NCBI GenBank assembly: GCA_002316005.1
Contig: DCIM01000076.1
Coordinates: 23,013 to 77,622 of the forward strand
Direction: 5' to 3'
DNA: 54,610 bases
From: Prevotellaceae bacterium UBA1726
GTDB taxonomy: Bacteria > Bacteroidota > Bacteroidia > Bacteroidales > Bacteroidaceae
Below the pieces are notes generated by a model. It did no database searches and was not told the origin of the DNA. It was given only the letters and a program-made list of their open reading frames with translations. The position numbers and the translations under genes are program-made. Below, piece by piece: positions 18,354-27,806 of the stretch (position 1 is its first letter; each line of letters starts with the position of its first letter).

Positions 18354-19571
18354 TTACGGAATTAGGAGACTGGAGTCGCCGTAACTCAAGAATCGGAAGT
18401 CGTGAGCAAGGGCATAGTCGTAAACCTTGTGCCAATCACCTTTGAGGAACGCACTCACAAGAAGCAGAAGAGTGCTCTGAGGCTGATGGAAATTCGTCAC
18501 GAGCATCTTCACAATCTTGTATTCATAACCAGGAGCGATGATGATCTGGGTACTGCTATGAAGCGTAGGCAAATCGTTTCGGTCAAGATAGTCGATAATC
18601 TGTTGAATAGCCTCGACAGTAGTGAGTGTCGCGTCTTCCTCATAAGGTTCCCACTGGTTGACATGAAGTTCATCCTCAGTAAGGTTAGGATTCTTGCTAA
18701 GTTTCAACCCCATGTAATAGAGACTCTCGAGAGTGCGGACGCTCGTAGTACCAACGGCAATAGCCGAACCATCGTGAGCAATCAGTTTTTCGAGAGTCTG
18801 ACGACGCACAGCGATATATTCTGTGTGCATCTCATGCCCTTCGATTTCCTCACTCTTGACCGGTTTGAAAGTGCCGGCACCCACATGAAGAGTCAGTTCC
18901 TCGCGATCTATGCCCACCTCGTCAAGCGATTTCAGCACTTCAGGCGTGAAATGAAGTCCCGCCGTAGGAGCCGCCACCGACCCCTTTATCTTTGAATAAA
19001 CAGTCTGGTAGGTTGTCTTGTCCGACTCCTCGGTATCTCTATTTAAATAAGGTGGAATAGGCAGCTCGCCCACGATATCAAGAATCTCTGCCCATGACAC
19101 ATTAGGATTGTCCCATGTGAACTCAATCTCATGAGAGGTGCCGTGCACACCACCACGAGTGGCAGAGAGAGTGAACTTCTTTCCTTCGTAATCGAACTCA
19201 CGATGTAGCGAACCTTCTTTCCACTTCTTAAGATTACCTACAAGGCAGTACCACGAACAACGGCCTGAAGTCTGGAACATCAGTTCGTAGTCGCTTGGCT
19301 GAGCTGGTTCGAGGAGGAATATCTCGATAAGAGCACCCGTCTCTTTGCGGAAATGCATTCTTGCCTGGATGACTTTCGTATTGTTGAACACCATCATTGC
19401 ACCTTTTTCCAGATAGGAAGGCAGATTGCAGAACACATCCTCCCCTACTTCACCATGACGATAAACCAGCAGTTTTGACTGGTCACGCTGAGAGAGCGGG
19501 AACTTAGCAATACGCTCGTCAGGAAGTGGGTAGTTGTAGTCGGAAATATGTATATGTTTTGGACTATTCAT
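18354..19571 (-). CDS. queA: S-adenosylmethionine:tRNA ribosyltransferase-isomerase
   Basis: Transfers the ribosyl part of SAM to preQ1 at position 34 of tRNA to give epoxyqueuosine. The 405-residue sequence has the family hallmarks DYNYPLPDERIAKFPLSQRD, GSVAAPTAGLHFTPEVL, LHVGAGTFKPV and TNFHQPQSTLLLLVSAFL. It is somewhat longer than the E. coli enzyme (356), with the extra residues spread in loops. It starts 5 bp after the PAP2 gene, implying coexpression. Confidence 0.96.
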   Translation of the reverse strand: MNSPKHIHISDYNYPLPDERIAKFPLSQRDQSKLLVYRHGEVGEDVFCNLPSYLEKGAMMVFNNTKVIQARMHFRKETGALIEIFLLEPAQPSDYELMFQTSGRCSWYCLVGNLKKWKEGSLHREFDYEGKKFTLSATRGGVHGTSHEIEFTWDNPNVSWAEILDIVGELPIPPYLNRDTEESDKTTYQTVYSKIKGSVAAPTAGLHFTPEVLKSLDEVGIDREELTLHVGAGTFKPVKSEEIEGHEMHTEYIAVRRQTLEKLIAHDGSAIAVGTTSVRTLESLYYMGLKLSKNPNLTEDELHVNQWEPYEEDATLTTVEAIQQIIDYLDRNDLPTLHSSTQIIIAPGYEYKIVKMLVTNFHQPQSTLLLLVSAFLKGDWHKVYDYALAHDFRFLSYGDSSLLIP

Positions 19572-19576
19572 CGAAA

Positions 19577-20275
19577 TTAGAGAGGGAACATCGCCCTGAA
19601 TATTGTGAATAAAATAGTGAGGAAAAGTACAATCAACACTATATATACATCAGAATAAGCATATCCTGTCTTTGTATATTGTGATGATATGTAACTCCTC
19701 TCAGGAGTAATCTTCTTATAGAAATATCTGTAGGAATAATAGCCGGCGAAGGCAACGATGGTGCCCCATATCCATCCGATGAGCACATCGCTTGGATAGT
19801 GAACACCGAGATAGATGCGAGTATAACCGTTGAGCAACGACCACAGAACCATCATTGTGGCAAAGATACCACTACGAACAGCCATAGAGAAGAACACCGC
19901 GATAGCCATGGTGTTGGCTGCATGAGCAGAGAAGAAACCATACGGTCCTCCACGATATCCGTTGACGATGTCTATGGTGTATTTGAGGAATGGGTCGCGA
20001 GCCGGGCGGAAACGCATACACAGCGGTTTCACTATGTTGTCGATCATGACATCAGCAAATACCACAGTTAGAAGCGCAAAGAAGATGAGCAATGAGATTT
20101 GCTTCATTGTCTCGTTGTTCTTTATCACCATTACCAGCAGGAAGATATAGAGCGGAATCCATGTCCACGCCATTGTCATTGTCAGAATGACGCGGTCGAG
20201 GAAAAGCGAATCCGAACCTTGCAACACCTGCATTATCGGTTGGTCGAAGCCATATGTTAATCCGGAAAAATCCAC
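19577..20275 (-). CDS. PAP2-superfamily membrane phosphatase
   Basis: Integral membrane phosphatase, possibly recycling undecaprenyl pyrophosphate or acting on lipid phosphates. The three acid-phosphatase motifs are present in order: KPLCMRFRP, SAHAANTMA, and RIYLGVHYPSDV with the catalytic histidine. Five to six hydrophobic segments cover the 232 residues; the last one ends the protein (YIVLIVLFLTILFTIFRAMF). It sits between the bat operon and queA and is close enough to queA (5 bp) to be cotranscribed with it. Confidence 0.9.
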   Translation of the reverse strand: MDFSGLTYGFDQPIMQVLQGSDSLFLDRVILTMTMAWTWIPLYIFLLVMVIKNNETMKQISLLIFFALLTVVFADVMIDNIVKPLCMRFRPARDPFLKYTIDIVNGYRGGPYGFFSAHAANTMAIAVFFSMAVRSGIFATMMVLWSLLNGYTRIYLGVHYPSDVLIGWIWGTIVAFAGYYSYRYFYKKITPERSYISSQYTKTGYAYSDVYIVLIVLFLTILFTIFRAMFPL

Positions 20276-20304
20276 AGTCAGTATATTATATTTATGAGTA
20301 AAAA

Positions 20305-22881
20305 CTAAATCTCTTCAACTTGTTCAGGCAAAAGCCATCCCTCACGACCATCGGTAAGACGTATGCCATACCAGCCCTTCAGTGAACGGTCGGTGATTTC
20401 GACCCTTGTGCCCTCATGAAGAATCATCTCGTTGGCACTACCCGATGCAGGAGTCTTCTTCACCGTTACCGAAGAAGCCGTGATGACCGCCCCGTCATGG
20501 TTTTGAGCAACACATTTCTGTTGCCATGCAAGGAATAGCGAAGCGACAAACATGATAAAACAAGTCACAGCTCCATAGAATCCCGTTTTTATCATCCACA
20601 TCTGGCTACCAAACAGATAGACGATGAGGAGGACAAGGGAAACAAGGAACATGACGATAGATATTCTTGCCCAGTTGTCGCTGCTTGTGTAGTTGACTAG
20701 CGAACGATACCAAGTGACGAAGAACATCTCGCTCTCAGGAGTAATCTTGTCGATAGTCTTGCTACGAGCAAACTGTAGGTTGAAACGAATGTCCTCATCA
20801 CCAGGTTGCAGTTTGTAAGCACGCTCGTAGGCAATGACCGCCTGAGTGATGTTCTGTGTACGGAAGTAAGCATTACCGAGATTGTAGTAGAGGTCGGCAG
20901 ACACGCCCTCCTTCAATACCTCGTTATAGGCTTTGATAGCCTCCTGATAATTGCCTTTTGCATATTCTGCATCAGCCATCTGCTTTGTAACCTTGGCATT
21001 AGCCGAAGAAGCTATGACGAAGAACGCCAAGATGAAAATTACGGTAGGAACCTTTGTCACTTTTTTCTTCTGATTTAGCATGTTGTCAATATCCGTAATA
21101 GCCTTAGCCGCCTTCTCGTAAACGATGTCCATCTTACCCTTTGGATCGCCTGGAGCATAACGAGCATACTCGCACTCGTCAATAGCCTCGATGAAAGTGC
21201 TGACGGTCTGTTCGTCGACATTACGAGCCGACAACTTGTCGTTTATGTTTTCGCGGGAGAGTTCGGCAACAGGAATATTCAGTTTGTCGCCAACGTATCC
21301 CCAAAGAGCACGCAGTACCTCATCGTAGAACTCATTCTGCTTACCCTGCTGCATGAGTTTAGCTGCCTTCTTGAGTCGTTTTGTAGCCACCTTGTTAGCC
21401 TTCTTTCCACGCATCATTACAACATTGGCATTGTCCATGGCACGCTTGCGGAAGATGATGACCAAAGCGAGGAAGATGGTCAGCGGAATGAGAATCCAAG
21501 CAAGGTAAGCCGAACTGCCAAAGAGGTATTCGTTGATGCTTGTCATTGAAGAATTGCCCGTCTTCAGGGCATGAATGTCGTTATCCTTCTGAGCAGAGAA
21601 GTCGGCTACTGTTGATTTACCATCACCCTTCAGCACATTGAGAGCTATAGGATTGGTCTTCAATGTCTTGTAGCCGTTTGATGAAGTGTCGTAGTAGGTG
21701 AATTCAAGAGCAGGTATAGTGTATTTACCCTGATTACGAGGAACGATGAGATAGTCGTAAACCATGCTGCCCTCAATACCGTTTTGAGTAAGTTTTGTCT
21801 TGTCAGTAACCTTTGGATCATACTTGTCAAAGTCCTTTGGCAACTCGAGAACTGGTTGCTTGACCAGTTTGAGGTTTCCGTTGCCACTTACGACCACACG
21901 AATTGTAACAGGTTCACCAGCCTTCACTTCTGTCTTGTCAGCTGAACTTGTGATATTGAACTTACCCACTCCACCAGAGAAACCAGCAGGACGATTAGGC
22001 AGAGGGTCAACCTGAATAGTAAGAGAAGGCGCCTTTACATCGCGCTTAACCTCGATGTAGCCCGAACCGCCATTAAAGAACGCCTCGAAAGGATCGACAT
22101 TAGTGTTGCGCTGAACGACGATACCCTTGAAGATGATGCTCGGAATCTCGAGTTTTCCAGTCATCTGAGGATACATCACATACTGGCTCCATGTAACGGT
22201 GCGATAAGGGCGGCCGTTGATATTCTCCACCTTGAAACTCTTCTGCTGAGGAAGAGGAATCTCCTGAGTATGGAAACCGGTAAGGTCAGGCATCTTTCCC
22301 TCAAGTTGGGTAAGGTCAACCTGAGTATATACTTTGTAAGTGAGGAGGATAGGTTCCTGCTCATGAACACGATTCTTGTTGGCGCTCACTCTGATGAATA
22401 GGTCGTTGCCCGAAATCTTCGAACCCGCCTGTTGCATATCGTCATCATAATCACCATGCATACGAGGAGCCGACTGATGTCCGCCTTGCTGAGAAGGAGC
22501 GTTGCCCGAAACAGTCACCTTGGCAGTATTCGACATGACGGTCTTACCATTAATCACAGCCTTTGCGGCAGGAATAGTGTATGTACCATTCTTTGCAGCG
22601 TAGAGGGTGTAGGTGTAGGTTATTGACGATGAACTTGAAGTATGTCCATTGACAATCTGGAAACTCGACGAACGCGATGTATAAGGTCCAGTTATCACCT
22701 CGAGACCTTCTGGAATGTTACCAGCACGGAAGTTGTCGACATCCTGAGTGTTGATGACATAAGCGATTCGGAAGTTTTCGCCACATGAGACACGAGAAGG
22801 AGCTTGCACGGTGACTGTCTGTGCAAAACTGCTCAATGCCCAGAATGCAATGAATGAATATATTACAAATAATCGTTTCAT
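20305..22881 (-). CDS. batD: Fused BatD-BatE protein of the bat operon
   Basis: Residues 1 to about 600 are BatD: signal peptide, beta-rich periplasmic region beginning VTVQAPSRVSCGENFRIAYVI, a membrane segment near 455-475 (LAWILIPLTIFLALVII) and a cytoplasmic helical part. From Met601 the chain continues directly as BatE: a new hydrophobic segment (VPTVIFILAFFVIASS), TPR repeats (GNYQEAIKAYNEVLKEG, LYYNLGNAYFRTQN), two membrane segments and a C-terminal SH3-like domain ending in DGREGWLLPEQVEEI. In several Bacteroidota batD and batE are separate genes. The fusion frame is open throughout, and Met601 could still serve as an internal start. The bat system is linked to oxygen tolerance in Bacteroides fragilis; its mechanism is unsettled. 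Confidence 0.88.
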   Translation of the reverse strand: MKRLFVIYSFIAFWALSSFAQTVTVQAPSRVSCGENFRIAYVINTQDVDNFRAGNIPEGLEVITGPYTSRSSSFQIVNGHTSSSSSITYTYTLYAAKNGTYTIPAAKAVINGKTVMSNTAKVTVSGNAPSQQGGHQSAPRMHGDYDDDMQQAGSKISGNDLFIRVSANKNRVHEQEPILLTYKVYTQVDLTQLEGKMPDLTGFHTQEIPLPQQKSFKVENINGRPYRTVTWSQYVMYPQMTGKLEIPSIIFKGIVVQRNTNVDPFEAFFNGGSGYIEVKRDVKAPSLTIQVDPLPNRPAGFSGGVGKFNITSSADKTEVKAGEPVTIRVVVSGNGNLKLVKQPVLELPKDFDKYDPKVTDKTKLTQNGIEGSMVYDYLIVPRNQGKYTIPALEFTYYDTSSNGYKTLKTNPIALNVLKGDGKSTVADFSAQKDNDIHALKTGNSSMTSINEYLFGSSAYLAWILIPLTIFLALVIIFRKRAMDNANVVMMRGKKANKVATKRLKKAAKLMQQGKQNEFYDEVLRALWGYVGDKLNIPVAELSRENINDKLSARNVDEQTVSTFIEAIDECEYARYAPGDPKGKMDIVYEKAAKAITDIDNMLNQKKKVTKVPTVIFILAFFVIASSANAKVTKQMADAEYAKGNYQEAIKAYNEVLKEGVSADLYYNLGNAYFRTQNITQAVIAYERAYKLQPGDEDIRFNLQFARSKTIDKITPESEMFFVTWYRSLVNYTSSDNWARISIVMFLVSLVLLIVYLFGSQMWMIKTGFYGAVTCFIMFVASLFLAWQQKCVAQNHDGAVITASSVTVKKTPASGSANEMILHEGTRVEITDRSLKGWYGIRLTDGREGWLLPEQVEEI

Positions 22882-22934
22882 CTTTGTATTATGTTCTTAC
22901 CCAAATATTTATGTATTAGTGAATGAGTCGAGAA

Positions 22935-23618
22935 TTACCAGTTCTTTTCGAGACGGCGATCTCTTGGTTGAGCCTGTTGTTTCTTCATCTTCTGCTGAGT
23001 GTTCTTCTCTTCCTGCATAGCAGCCTGAAGCAACTGCTCTGCATTTTCCTTGCTCATTTGCTCTTTCTGTTTATCTTGTTTCTGTTGATTCTTCTTGTCG
23101 TCCTTTTGGTTCTGGTCTTTCTTGTTGTCCTGACCATTCTTGTCCTTATCCTGGTCCTTGTTGTCCTTGTTCTGGTTGTCCTGATTCTGCTTTTTCTGCT
23201 GCTTCTGACAAAGAGCAAGGTTATAGCGGGTCTCCATATCCTTAGGATTGTTGCGCAGACTCTCCTTATAAGCCTCAATAGCCTCACCGTACATCTGGTG
23301 GTTCTGGCAAACAACACCGATGTTGTGATATACTTTCGCCTTACGCAACTTATTTGTCTCGAGTTTGCCTGCAGCCTCAAACTGAACGATAGCTGCAGAA
23401 TCCTTCTGTTGCTGCATAAGAGCACAACCAAGGTTGTACAACGCCTGAGGGTTCTTCTGGTTGAGGTTTGTCGCTTTGCGATAGTTCACCTCAGCCTTGT
23501 CGAACTGCTGCTGACGAAACAATCTGTTACCCTTGCGAATCTCCTGACGGTCAGTCTGAGCAAAGACGCAAAGGCTACACATTATTAATATATATAGAGA
23601 AAGTAATTTCTTCATCAA
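22935..23618 (-). CDS. batC: BatC, TPR protein of the bat operon
   Basis: 227-residue exported protein with a signal peptide (about residues 1-20, ending CVFAQ), two or more TPR units (GNRLFRQQQFDKAEVNYRKA, NPQALYNLGCALMQQQ, YHNIGVVCQNHQMYGEAIEA) and a long Gln/Lys/Asn/Asp tail from about residue 138, nearly free of hydrophobic residues. TPR units suggest a scaffold for the VWA partners BatA and BatB. It is placed between batB and batD in the usual order. Confidence 0.88.
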   Translation of the reverse strand: MMKKLLSLYILIMCSLCVFAQTDRQEIRKGNRLFRQQQFDKAEVNYRKATNLNQKNPQALYNLGCALMQQQKDSAAIVQFEAAGKLETNKLRKAKVYHNIGVVCQNHQMYGEAIEAYKESLRNNPKDMETRYNLALCQKQQKKQNQDNQNKDNKDQDKDKNGQDNKKDQNQKDDKKNQQKQDKQKEQMSKENAEQLLQAAMQEEKNTQQKMKKQQAQPRDRRLEKNW

Positions 23619-23639
23619 ATTGAGAGTTTACGATATGTT

Positions 23640-24662
23640 TTATTTTTTCTTCTTGAAAAGACGGATGTTCTTGAAGAGCGGGTTCTTTATTTCAAGGATA
23701 CAAACTTCGAGTATAAGCAAGAGGATTGCAAGGATGCCAACAGCCTGGAACTGTTCATCGTATTCGCTATATACGACACTCTCCGTCTCACCCTTTTGAA
23801 GCTTAGTCAGATGGTCGTTGAGAATTTCCTGAGCATCAGAAGTGTTGTCCACATGAATGTATTTTCCTTTTCCTGCCTGAGCTACCTCCTGACACATCTT
23901 CTCGTTGAGACATGTCATTACAGTATTGCCGGTGTTGTCCTTCAGGTAGCCACCATCGCCTGTTGGGATTGGAGCACCTTTGGCATCACCAATTCCAAGA
24001 ATATATACATTCATACCCTTGTCGTGAGCCGCCTTTGCCGCTTCAATTGCCCCACCCTCATGGTCTTCTCCATCGGTGATGACAACAATAGCCTTACCCA
24101 CCTTCGACTGAGTGAAAGAGTTCATTCCGAGGTTCAAAGCCTGTGCGATGTCGGTTCCCTGCGACTGAATCAGCGAAGGGTCGATATTCTGGAGGAACAT
24201 CTTTGCAGAAACATAGTCGCTTGTGATAGGCAACTGTACGAAAGCGTCGCCTGCAAAGACGATAAGACCAATCTTATCGCTCGAGAAATGATCGATGAGA
24301 TTCTCTACGAGCATCTTACTCTTTTGCAAACGAGAAGGTACAACATCCTCGGCAAGCATAGAGTTACTGATGTCCATAGCGATGATTATCTCAATACCAG
24401 TACGCTTCTCGTGTGAAATCTTTGACCCCATCTGTGGACGAGCCAACATCACGATGACAAGAGCGACAGTAGCCATTATCAACCAGAACTTAACGCTTGG
24501 ACGATACTTCGATACATTAGGCATCATCAGGCGTAGAAGGTTCTTGTCGCCCAGTCGCTTATATTTCTTTTTCTGGAGTCGCCACATCACAAAGCGTATC
24601 AGCGCCATCACAGGAATGATGACGAGCAACCAGAGCAATATAGGATTTTCGAATCTTAACAT
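23640..24662 (-). CDS. batB: BatB, membrane-anchored VWA protein
   Basis: 340 residues: two N-terminal membrane segments (about 8-25 and 58-78), a von Willebrand factor A domain with MIDAS sequence AMDISNSM near residue 97 and VVITDGEDHEG, and a C-terminal membrane segment (VGILAILLLILEVCILEI). The VWA domain should face the periplasm. It pairs with BatA and is regulated, by analogy with other MoxR/VWA pairs, through the MoxR ATPase at the head of the operon. Confidence 0.92.
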   Translation of the reverse strand: MLRFENPILLWLLVIIPVMALIRFVMWRLQKKKYKRLGDKNLLRLMMPNVSKYRPSVKFWLIMATVALVIVMLARPQMGSKISHEKRTGIEIIIAMDISNSMLAEDVVPSRLQKSKMLVENLIDHFSSDKIGLIVFAGDAFVQLPITSDYVSAKMFLQNIDPSLIQSQGTDIAQALNLGMNSFTQSKVGKAIVVITDGEDHEGGAIEAAKAAHDKGMNVYILGIGDAKGAPIPTGDGGYLKDNTGNTVMTCLNEKMCQEVAQAGKGKYIHVDNTSDAQEILNDHLTKLQKGETESVVYSEYDEQFQAVGILAILLLILEVCILEIKNPLFKNIRLFKKKK

Positions 24663-24705
24663 ATTCGGATGTACTATTATATAATGTACAATGTATTATT
24701 TTTAT

Positions 24706-25704
24706 TTAAGGGATTCTTCTCAAAACCGTTGTCCTGAGCAGAACCTCAAGAAGCAGTACGAACAAAGCACCCCATGCAAATGGAGCAAATGCCTCGTAGC
24801 GTTTTGAGAACTTCTTCACATTGAGTTTTGTCTTCTCCAATTTGTCGATGTCAGAGTAAATCTGTCGCAGTTCCTTTGTCGATGTAGCACGATAGTGGTT
24901 ACCATCAGTAATGGCAGAAATCTCGGCAAGAGTCTTCGTGTCAATCTCTACAGGGATGTTGACATACTGAATTCCACCGGCTACAGGCATTGGATAAGGT
25001 GCCACCTTGTTTGTACCGACACCAATGGTATAGACACGAATTCCAAGACTCTTTGCAATCTGTGCGGCAGTAAGAGGAGAAATCTCACCACGGTTGTTTG
25101 AACCGTCGGTAAGCAGAATCACCACCTTGCTCTTTGCCTTCGACGACTTCAGGCGAGATACAGCATTAGCAAGACCCATACCAACAGCAGTACCATCTTC
25201 GATAAGGCCTTTTGAGGCAAGGTCGGTTCTAACGCTGCGAAGGAGGTTCTGCAACGATGCATGATCGGCGGTCATAGGACATTGGGTGAACGACTCACCA
25301 GCAAAGATGCATAGTCCGATATTGTCATCAGGACGACCCGAAATAAACTCAGAGGCAACATTCTTTGCAGCCTCCATACGGTTTGGTTTCAAGTCCTCTG
25401 CAAGCATTGAGGTTGAGATGTCCATTGCAAGCATTATGTCGATACCCTCAACCGATTTCTTATCCCATGAATTATGTGTCTGAGGACGAGCGAGTACAAT
25501 CACAATCAATGTGAATGCAATACAGCGCAAAAGCATTGGGGCGTGTACCAGATAAGTACGCCAACTCTGCGGTGCATCGAGATATGCACTCGTGTCACTC
25601 ATTCTCATTGTTGGTTCATTGCGCTTACGATACAGGAAGTACCAAAGCACATAAGGCACCAACAACAGGAGTAGTATGAAATATTCTTTATTAGCGAATT
25701 CCAT
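24706..25704 (-). CDS. batA: BatA, membrane-anchored VWA protein
   Basis: 332 residues with the same layout as BatB: N-terminal membrane segments, MIDAS AMDISTSM near residue 94, ILLTDGSNNRGEISP, and a C-terminal membrane helix before RTTVLRRIP. BatA and BatB are clearly paralogues. It starts 4 bp after the DUF4381-like gene. Confidence 0.93.
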   Translation of the reverse strand: MEFANKEYFILLLLLVPYVLWYFLYRKRNEPTMRMSDTSAYLDAPQSWRTYLVHAPMLLRCIAFTLIVIVLARPQTHNSWDKKSVEGIDIMLAMDISTSMLAEDLKPNRMEAAKNVASEFISGRPDDNIGLCIFAGESFTQCPMTADHASLQNLLRSVRTDLASKGLIEDGTAVGMGLANAVSRLKSSKAKSKVVILLTDGSNNRGEISPLTAAQIAKSLGIRVYTIGVGTNKVAPYPMPVAGGIQYVNIPVEIDTKTLAEISAITDGNHYRATSTKELRQIYSDIDKLEKTKLNVKKFSKRYEAFAPFAWGALFVLLLEVLLRTTVLRRIP

Positions 25705-25708
25705 TTTC

Positions 25709-26785
25709 TTAGAACATCAATATTATCACATTATATGCAACGAAGCATAAGATGGCTGTGACTGCAATTCCGATAACCCAAAGCAGGATCTTGATGAGTT
25801 TGCGACTCTCTTGAACTCGTTTGTCGTTCTCGCTGAGTTTTGGAACAATCTTCTCTTCCGTCTCAGTTTCCTGAGTCTTTGTCTGGTCGATGAAGTTTAC
25901 TGCATTAACAAGATTCAGGTCGTTCTCATTGATGAGAGTTGAATACTTGGCGAATTTGACAAGGTCGGCCGTCTGGAACAATTCGCGCAACTCACTAATC
26001 ATCTTAGGGTCGCCAGTCTCGTTCAATCGAGCAATGATCTCAGTACTTGTCATCTCCATTGCGTTGAAACCGAAGCGCTCGTTGATATACTGACGCAGAG
26101 TATCGGTCAACTGAGTGTAATAAGCCTTCTGGTCCTCAGAGCTCTGCATTCTATCCTGCTTCAGTTTGTCGATGGCAGTGAGAGCCTTCTGGTGGGCAGG
26201 AATATGCTTCACGATAAGGATACGAGAGATGATTGGCTTGTTTTGCTTGAGGCGGATATACAGGTATGCGCCAATGGCAATGAGCAGAAGCATAATGAAA
26301 CTAAGCCAGAACATCGGACTCCATTCACTCCAGAGGAATGGGTTGTCCTGAACATCCTTCGGACCGAAGTACTGATTCATGTGGAGAGTGTCCACTTCAA
26401 CAGAAATAACCTTCATAGCCAGAGGATTTGTCTTATAGTCCTTGCCACCGACTTTTATAGTCAGTGCAGGAATCATATATGCATTCTCATCAAAACTGGT
26501 GACGATATATTTACGGGAAATCTGTCGCATATTGTCGTCCAGTTGAGTAGTATCGTCTTTCAGTATCTCAAGAATCTCTACTCCAGGAGTGATATATTGC
26601 TGAGCCTGCAGATTAGGCATCTGCACAACCTTATCCTGTGGAGCAACGACTTTCAGAGTCACACCGGTCTGCTCACCGATGAGGAGTTCCATGGAGTCAA
26701 TCTTTGCTTCCACACTCACGCCTTGAGCATAAGTGTTGAAATGAAAGAAAGAGAGAACGAATAGTATAATTAGTAATTTCTTCAT
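25709..26785 (-). CDS. DUF4381-like membrane protein of the bat operon
   Basis: 358 residues: signal peptide (ending NTYAQG), a BatD-like beta domain of about 100 residues (LLIGEQTGVTLKVVAPQDKV), a membrane segment near 160-178, a cytoplasmic helical region (DKLKQDRMQSSEDQKAYYTQ to FQTADLVKFAKY), and a final membrane helix. The helical part resembles the DUF4381 protein usually found between DUF58 and VWA genes in MoxR operons. Its ATG overlaps the stop of the DUF58 gene by one base (TAATG), indicating translational coupling. Confidence 0.8.
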   Translation of the reverse strand: MKKLLIILFVLSFFHFNTYAQGVSVEAKIDSMELLIGEQTGVTLKVVAPQDKVVQMPNLQAQQYITPGVEILEILKDDTTQLDDNMRQISRKYIVTSFDENAYMIPALTIKVGGKDYKTNPLAMKVISVEVDTLHMNQYFGPKDVQDNPFLWSEWSPMFWLSFIMLLLIAIGAYLYIRLKQNKPIISRILIVKHIPAHQKALTAIDKLKQDRMQSSEDQKAYYTQLTDTLRQYINERFGFNAMEMTSTEIIARLNETGDPKMISELRELFQTADLVKFAKYSTLINENDLNLVNAVNFIDQTKTQETETEEKIVPKLSENDKRVQESRKLIKILLWVIGIAVTAILCFVAYNVIILMF

Positions 26786-27726
26786 TATCGTTGTTCAAAC
26801 AATCTCATCATTGCTTTTACATAATCCTCGTTTGTGGCAACACTCGTCCAGTCGATGTTGCTCTTTGCAAAATCATCACGGAGAGTCATCTGCCTCTCTG
26901 ACCAAGCCTTTGAATGTGCCAATCGCAGCTTCTTTGAACTTGTATCGAGAATCATCTCCTTGCCTGTCTCTGCATCATTAACCTTTATGAGACCAACATT
27001 TGGAAGTTGCTTCACTATTGGGTCGTAAACCTGAATAGCCATCAAGTCGTGCTTAGAACCAGCAATCTGCAATGTCTTCTGCAACGATTCTTTTGTGAAG
27101 AAGTCGGAGATGAGGAACACCGTTGTGCGGCGTTTCATCACGCGACTCATAAACTCCACGGCTTCCTTGATATTGGTCTTCTTGCTTTCCGGATGGAAGT
27201 CAAGCATCTCTCGGATGATGTAGAGGATATGCTTCCTACCTTTCTTGGCAGGGATGTATTTCTCAATCTTGTCGGAGAAGAAGATGACGCCAATCTTGTC
27301 GTTGTTCTGGATAGCTGAGAAAGCAATCGTTGCTGCAATCTCTGTCACCATGTCACGCTTCAACTGTCCGCGAGTACCGAAGTCGAGAGAACCTGAGACA
27401 TCAATCATCAACATTACTGTCAGTTCTCGCTCCTCTTCGAACACCTTGACATAAGGATGATGGAATCGAGCTGTCACATTCCAGTCAATGTCGCGTACAT
27501 CATCGCCGAACTGATATTCGCGCACCTCGCTGAAAGCCATACCACGACCTTTGAAAGCACTATGGTATTGGCCTGCGAAGATGTTCTGACTCAGTCCGCG
27601 AGTCTTTATCTCGATCTTCCTGACCTTCTTGAGAATATCGGATGTGGTTCGTTCCTCTGGCAAGATAAACTCATCAGCCTTGGAATTCTCCCCACCCTTC
27701 GATTTAAAACTGAATAATTTCATCAA
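26785..27726 (-). CDS. DUF58 protein of the bat/MoxR operon
   Basis: 313 residues. Carries the DUF58 signature YQFGDDVRDIDWNVTARFHHPYVK and a VWA-like fold with MIDAS MIDVSGSLDFG and TVFLISDFF. No membrane segment is visible, so it is likely cytoplasmic. DUF58 proteins almost always sit beside MoxR ATPases, as here. Some upstream ATG choice is possible (MMK), but the difference is a single residue. Confidence 0.92.
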   Translation of the reverse strand: MMKLFSFKSKGGENSKADEFILPEERTTSDILKKVRKIEIKTRGLSQNIFAGQYHSAFKGRGMAFSEVREYQFGDDVRDIDWNVTARFHHPYVKVFEEERELTVMLMIDVSGSLDFGTRGQLKRDMVTEIAATIAFSAIQNNDKIGVIFFSDKIEKYIPAKKGRKHILYIIREMLDFHPESKKTNIKEAVEFMSRVMKRRTTVFLISDFFTKESLQKTLQIAGSKHDLMAIQVYDPIVKQLPNVGLIKVNDAETGKEMILDTSSKKLRLAHSKAWSERQMTLRDDFAKSNIDWTSVATNEDYVKAMMRLFEQR

Positions 27727-27756
27727 ATTTAAGATTAACCAGGGTTTTCTAGTTTA

Positions 27757-27792
27757 CTAGAATCTCTAGAATATCTAGAACTTCTATAATAT
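27757..27792. repeat. 9-bp tandem repeat CTAGAATAT (about four units)
   Basis: CTA-starting nonamers begin at 27757, 27766, 27775 and 27784, with a partial fifth at 27793, in the 80-bp gap between moxR and the DUF58 gene. The units are rich in CTAG. It lies inside the presumed polycistronic transcript. Confidence 0.6.
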
Positions 27793-27806
27793 CTAAGCCC
27801 TCAACC

